Below are positions 23,290 through 26,463 of a DNA stretch of 26,463 nt, one piece after another. Each line of letters opens with the position of its first letter. The stretch's first letter is position 1. The notes beneath the pieces were generated by a model. The model was not told where the DNA came from. It saw only the letters and a list, made by a program, of their open reading frames with translations, and made no database searches. The position numbers were made by a program, and so were the translations under genes. Origin of the DNA: Bacillota bacterium (lineage in GTDB: Bacteria; Bacillota; Clostridia; Christensenellales; JAEXRW01); the NCBI GenBank assembly GCA_023454175.1, contig JAEXRW010000029.1:1-26463 (forward strand). The letters are read 5' to 3'.

Positions 23290-24032
23290 AACCCAAGGAA
23301 ACGGCAAGCATGCATACATATGACAATACGAAAATACTGGTATCGGCATCCGTATCCTGCATGAACCTGTATAACCTGGAACAGCAGATGCAGGAAGTAG
23401 AGGATTCGGGGGTCTCCTTCCTGCATTTTGACGTGGTTGACGGATACTTCAACAACGTATTTATCCTGGGCCTGCCCACGCTGCAGGCGATACGGCCGCA
23501 TACCCGCCTGCCCATCGAGGTGCATCTGGGCGTGAACGAACCGGAACGGTTCATCCGCCAGTTTGCGGATGCAGGCGCCGACTACATCGCAGTGCATTAT
23601 GAAAACAAGGACCCCGAAGGGGCCTTCCGGATGATCCTGGACAGCGGCGCAAGGCCGGTGCTGGCACTGCGGGCTGAGACGGACGCCGAAGAAGGCATGA
23701 AAGCCTATTTGCCGTACATCCCCTGGGTGCTGAAGCTGACGGTGAACCCAGGCTTTTCGGGCCAGACCATACAGCCAGAAGCGATCGAAAAAATACGCAA
23801 CCTCCGCAACCTGATCGAAGGAGCGGGCTGCAGGACGGGGATACAGGCGGACGGGAATATGAGCCCGGCCAACATACCACGCGTGCGAGAAGCGGGCGCA
23901 AACATATTCACGGGGGGAACTTCGGGTCTTTTCATCAAAGGCGTCCCGATCTCAGAAGCCTGCAGGGCAATGCAGGATGCGGCACAGACAGCGCAGCCGG
24001 AAGGCCGTAAACAATTTGCTGGAACAGACTGA
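23286..24032 (+). CDS. Ribulose-phosphate 3-epimerase family protein
   Basis: The 248-residue TIM-barrel protein matches Rpe/AlsE epimerases: S-A-S-V (residues 20-23), H47-F-D49-V-V-D, V-H80-L, L-T-V-N-P-G-F-S-G-Q (151-160) and A-D189-G-N. His47, Asp49, His80 and Asp189 align with the metal ligands and the two catalytic aspartates. It moves the C3 hydroxyl configuration of a ketose phosphate. D189-G-N-M replaces the canonical D-G-G-(I/V), and T-G-G-T-S-G-L-F the phosphate-binding A-G-S-A-x-F, so the substrate may differ from ribulose 5-phosphate. ATG 23286 overlaps the kinase stop by four bases, with AAAGGCGGG upstream. The first 15 residues precede the normal start of the fold, leaving ATG 23310 possible. 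Confidence 0.87.
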   Translation: MKPKETASMHTYDNTKILVSASVSCMNLYNLEQQMQEVEDSGVSFLHFDVVDGYFNNVFILGLPTLQAIRPHTRLPIEVHLGVNEPERFIRQFADAGADYIAVHYENKDPEGAFRMILDSGARPVLALRAETDAEEGMKAYLPYIPWVLKLTVNPGFSGQTIQPEAIEKIRNLRNLIEGAGCRTGIQADGNMSPANIPRVREAGANIFTGGTSGLFIKGVPISEACRAMQDAAQTAQPEGRKQFAGTD

Positions 24033-24059
24033 TATATCATTACAACCGGGAGGAAAGAC

Positions 24060-25124
24060 ATGAAGGAATTATACGGAGTGCCGCTGAAAAAGCAGGAGAT
24101 CACAAAACGGGTGGGGGACATGTCCCAGCTCGCGGACGCAAGGCTGTGCGAACTCGAATCGGGCCGGGGCAGAGGCGTACGGGCTGTGGAGCTGAAAACC
24201 GGAAGCGGGTTGAACGCCACAATACTGCCCGACAGGGGAATGGACATAGCCTGGGCCGAATACAAGGGCGTGCCGCTGGCCTACATCTCCAAGGCGGGCG
24301 TATGTTCCCCCTGGCTGTTTGAGGAACCGGGCTTTGGCTTTATGCGCAATTTCACATGCGGGCTCCTGACCACGTGCGGAATCGCAAATATGGGCGCCGT
24401 ATGCACCGACCAGGGCAAAGACTACGGACTGCATGGCCGTATCAGCAACATCCCCGCGGAGGATATCGGCATCTCAAAGGAATGGGAAGGGGACGATTAC
24501 GTCATCAGAATACGGGGGAAAGTCCGTGAAAGCGCGATGTTCGGGGAGAACTTCACACTGACGCGGGAAATCTCCACAAAGCTCGGGGACACCAAGATAA
24601 CCCTGCATGACACCATCGAGAACTGTTCTTTCCAAAGGCAGCCATATATGATCCTGTACCACTACAACTTCGGGTTTCCGCTGGTTTCTGCAACTACAAA
24701 AGTATACCACAGCGAAGGCGTGGTGAGCCCCCGGGACGAGACCGCCCGGTCGGGTTTTGACAGCTACGATACCTTGCAGACGCCCGTACCCGGATTCAGC
24801 GAACATTGCTTCAATATCAGTATGAAGGACAACCGAGACGACATGCTCTACGCCTGCCTGTTCAACAGGGAACTGAACATGGGCGCATACATCCGCTACA
24901 GGAAGAACGACCTGGACTACCTCAACGAGTGGAAGCAGATGGGCGAGGGCGATTACGTCTTCGGATGGGAACCCTCCAACTGCCTGCCCGAGGGAAGGGA
25001 AAAGGCCAGAAGCAACAACAGGCTGCCGTACCTGGAACCTGGAGAAACACGGGAATACCGGTTTGAAATCGGGGTATTGGAAAATGCCGGCGAGCTTGCA
25101 GCGCTGGGCGTGAAGAAACCGTAG
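24060..25124 (+). CDS. DUF4432 / aldose 1-epimerase-like protein
   Basis: The 354-residue protein resembles the DUF4432 group of galactose-mutarotase-like proteins. Landmarks are I-L-P-D-R-G-M-D-I near residue 58, D-Y-G-L-H-G-R-I-S-N-I-P near 122, Y-H-Y-N-F-G-F-P-L near 200, and W-E-P-S-N-C near 303. The fold is a beta sandwich that binds aldoses; His125 and His199 are candidates for the acid/base positions of mutarotases. The gene starts 27 nt after the epimerase gene with GGGAGG before ATG 24060, so it belongs to the kinase-epimerase operon. It probably acts on the anomer or isomer of the imported sugar. Its exact reaction is not known for most of the family. Confidence 0.84.
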   Translation: MKELYGVPLKKQEITKRVGDMSQLADARLCELESGRGRGVRAVELKTGSGLNATILPDRGMDIAWAEYKGVPLAYISKAGVCSPWLFEEPGFGFMRNFTCGLLTTCGIANMGAVCTDQGKDYGLHGRISNIPAEDIGISKEWEGDDYVIRIRGKVRESAMFGENFTLTREISTKLGDTKITLHDTIENCSFQRQPYMILYHYNFGFPLVSATTKVYHSEGVVSPRDETARSGFDSYDTLQTPVPGFSEHCFNISMKDNRDDMLYACLFNRELNMGAYIRYRKNDLDYLNEWKQMGEGDYVFGWEPSNCLPEGREKARSNNRLPYLEPGETREYRFEIGVLENAGELAALGVKKP

Positions 25125-25147
25125 CTTACTCAGCGGGATATCACTGA

Positions 25148-25160
25148 TTGATTTAATCAA
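25148..25160 (+). promoter_or_regulatory. Palindrome before the last SDR gene
   Basis: TTGATTTAATCAA is a perfect 13-nt inverted repeat around a central T, in the 72-nt gap between the DUF4432-like and SDR genes. It could be an operator or a weak transcript structure. No clear promoter boxes accompany it. Confidence 0.3.
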
Positions 25161-25196
25161 CATTTCAATATAACTTTCGGGAAGGTGGATTTGGTT

Positions 25197-25982
25197 TTGA
25201 GTAAAAAAGTAGCAATCGTAACGGGAGGCACCAGGGGGATCGGCGCGGACATAAGCCTGGCCCTGGCAGGAGCAGGGTATACCGTAGCGGCGGTATACAG
25301 ATCCAACACCGAACAGGCCCGGGAATTTGAAAAACAGCTCCATGCAGCGTCTCCTGAGTCCATGGTGGTGCAGGCCGATGTGAGTTTTGCCCCGGGCGTG
25401 GAGCACGCTGTGAACAGCACGATGCAGAAGTACAACAGGATCGACATACTGGTCAACAATGCGGGCATCTTCGGATTTGAATTCCTGGAGGACATGGATG
25501 AGGAAGGACTGGATCACATCCTGCGCGTGAATTTCAAAAGCCAGTTCCTCATGACCAAGGCCTGCGTCAAACATATGAAGGAACGCGGTTTCGGGCGGAT
25601 ATTGAACGCGTCATCCATATCCAGCGTCCTGGCGGATGTGGGTCTCATCGGCTATGGAGCCAGCAAGGCGGCAGTGGATATGATGACGAAGATCAGCGCG
25701 GCGGAACTGGCGCCTTACGGGATAACGGTGAATGCCTATGCTCCCGGGATCATCCATACCGATATGACGGATGCCATGATCCGGGAGAGGGGACACGAGC
25801 AGGTGAAACAGATCCCCCTGAACCGGTTTGGGACGGGTGCGGAGGTGGCATCTCTCATATGCTATCTCGCCTCGGAAGAAGCAGGATATATTTCAGGGGA
25901 AATCATCGGCGTGAACGGCGGGATGCTGAAAGTACAGAACCCCTACAGGGCACACGAATATGTAAACGGCAAGGACAAGTGA
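25197..25982 (+). CDS. SDR-family oxidoreductase
   Basis: The roughly 261-residue protein is a classical short-chain dehydrogenase with T-G-G-T-R-G-I-G, V-N-N-A-G, N-A-S-S and Y-G-A-S-K. Arg in V-Y-R-S after the second strand suggests NADP preference. Near the C-terminus G-E-I-I-G-V-N-G-G-M matches the FabG-like group. The start is uncertain. TTG 25197 is favoured because GGTGG (25184-25188) lies upstream and it gives the usual M-S-K-K-V-A-I-V-T-G. GTG 25185 in the same frame would add four residues but has no spaced ribosome site. As the last gene of the xylB-type operon it could interconvert a polyol and the ketose phosphorylated by the kinase. Confidence 0.87.
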   Translation: MSKKVAIVTGGTRGIGADISLALAGAGYTVAAVYRSNTEQAREFEKQLHAASPESMVVQADVSFAPGVEHAVNSTMQKYNRIDILVNNAGIFGFEFLEDMDEEGLDHILRVNFKSQFLMTKACVKHMKERGFGRILNASSISSVLADVGLIGYGASKAAVDMMTKISAAELAPYGITVNAYAPGIIHTDMTDAMIRERGHEQVKQIPLNRFGTGAEVASLICYLASEEAGYISGEIIGVNGGMLKVQNPYRAHEYVNGKDK

Positions 25983-25984
25983 AA

Positions 25985-26044
25985 GTTTATAATCAAACTT
26001 TATAAACATTGTTGAAAAATAATTTCGAGTATGATATGATACTC
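25985..26044 (+). promoter_or_regulatory. Promoter with upstream 14-nt motif, copy 2, before the ABC permease
   Basis: AAACTTTATAAACA at 25995-26008 is followed by three bases, TTGAAA (26012-26017), 17 nt and TATGAT (26035-26040), the same layout as at 19529-19574. Here the motif is also the right arm of an inverted repeat, GTTTATAA (25985-25992) with TTATAAAC (26000-26007). A second inverted repeat, GAGTAT-N6-ATACTC (26027-26044), covers the -10, as expected for a repressor site. Confidence 0.7.
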
Positions 26045-26366
26045 ACGTCAAAAAAACGTGGTGTCTTGCGGAGGGAACAATACGGTATTCGTGGCAGTAT
26101 AAGGTTATAACATTATATTGATTCTGAATGTTATATTATTCTAACCAGATGCAAGGCACGTCCCAAATCTCTATGTCATCCTACCAGACCGACGCGGCTC
26201 CTTATTAATCGCGAAAGCGGGAAGAAGGGCTCCTCAACAAAGCGCAGACAAGAATCCTCATTTTCTCCACAGCGACCCAGGCAAAAGACAGTTAAAGCGT
26301 ATGATATTTCGGCGACCCGTCGATTCACAATTGATCATCAAGAAAACAGGAATGGGGAGGGCAACA
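26041..26366 (+). other. Long untranslated leader before the ABC permease
   Basis: About 320 nt separate the promoter from the permease start. A perfect 9-nt inverted repeat, TATAACATT (26106-26114) with AATGTTATA (26127-26135), has a 12-nt spacer. A 19-codon ATG frame beginning at 26149 lacks a ribosome site and is not called. The rest shows no gene, tRNA or riboswitch class that I recognise. The length and structure leave room for leader-based control or a small RNA. Confidence 0.4.
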
Positions 26367-26463
26367 ATGGATTCAAAAGCGGTAACCAGCCTAAAAACGA
26401 AGGGCAATGTAAAAGTAAAGGATTTTTTTGCACGGCCGGAAGTGAACGTACTGATCGCACTGA
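26367..26463 (+). CDS. Ribose-type ABC transporter permease, N-terminal fragment
   Basis: Only the first 32 codons are in the window. After a basic N-terminal tail, F-F-A-R-P-E-V-N-V-L-I-A-L matches the conserved start of RbsC/XylH/YtfT-like permeases, where an R-P-E segment precedes the first membrane helix. GGGGAGG at 26354-26360 supports ATG 26367. It appears to be the first gene of a new operon, with permease before binding protein or ATPase. The fragment is short, so the family call rests on one motif and on context: sugar kinase, epimerase and SDR genes just upstream. Confidence 0.68.
   Translation, partial: MDSKAVTSLKTKGNVKVKDFFARPEVNVLIAL

Noticed and set aside
427..26111. GGTTATAAC shared by the gap before the reductase (427-435) and the permease leader (26103-26111)
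   Set aside because: A nine-base match between AT-rich intergenic regions is expected by chance, and the two sites have different spacing from promoter boxes.
26149..26208. Short leader peptide of 19 codons in the permease leader
   Set aside because: No ribosome binding site precedes the ATG and there is no run of regulatory codons, so it is not supported as a gene.

Overview
The window looks like part of an anaerobic, probably fermentative bacterium, most likely a moderately GC-rich Clostridia-type Firmicute. The reasons are strong purine-rich ribosome binding sites before nearly every gene, GTG/TTG starts mixed with ATG, ROK and LacI regulators, ribose-type ABC transporter genes, and several uroporphyrinogen-decarboxylase-fold (URO-D) proteins of the corrinoid methyltransferase type. 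The taxon is an inference. No rRNA, tRNA, CRISPR array, transposase or phage gene was seen. The whole window reads as one large carbon-catabolism island bounded by two ABC sugar-transporter gene fragments: an ATPase C-terminus at the left edge and a permease N-terminus at the right edge.

Left block (499-10117, all plus strand). A gene run encodes an old-yellow-enzyme-type reductase, a URO-D-fold protein, a nitrilase-family hydrolase and an RpiB/LacAB-type sugar-phosphate isomerase. After a promoter-bearing gap come a DeoC aldolase with a 37-residue N-terminal extension that looks like a microcompartment encapsulation peptide, a 738-residue LacI regulator fused to a complete ABC-type sugar-binding-protein domain, an FGGY sugar kinase and an EamA-type exporter/permease. 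Kinase, isomerase and aldolase together suggest a phosphorylate-isomerise-cleave route for an unidentified sugar or polyol.

Middle block (10215-17460). An MFS transporter (minus) is divergent from a LacI-family regulator (plus), followed by three consecutive URO-D-superfamily proteins (the third very divergent) and a creatininase-family amidohydrolase. With the left-block member, four URO-D-fold proteins lie in 15 kb without any corrinoid-binding protein. Three of them share an H-x-C...H signature.

Right block (17704-26463). Two minus-strand genes (an SDR dehydrogenase and a second, short DeoC) face a divergent SDR gene. Then come a ROK regulator, a xylulokinase-like kinase, a translationally coupled ribulose-phosphate-3-epimerase-like protein, a DUF4432/aldose-1-epimerase-like protein and a third SDR. 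This resembles a pentitol/pentose route: polyol to ketose (SDR), ketose phosphate (FGGY kinase), then 3-epimerisation into the pentose phosphate pathway. The last gene is a ribose-type ABC permease with a long leader.

The most notable observations are the LacI/solute-binding-protein fusion, the duplicated promoter module (14-nt motif, 3-nt gap, TTGAAA, 17-nt spacer, TATGAT) before the second SDR and before the ABC permease, the DeoC extension, and the URO-D set beside two C-N hydrolases.
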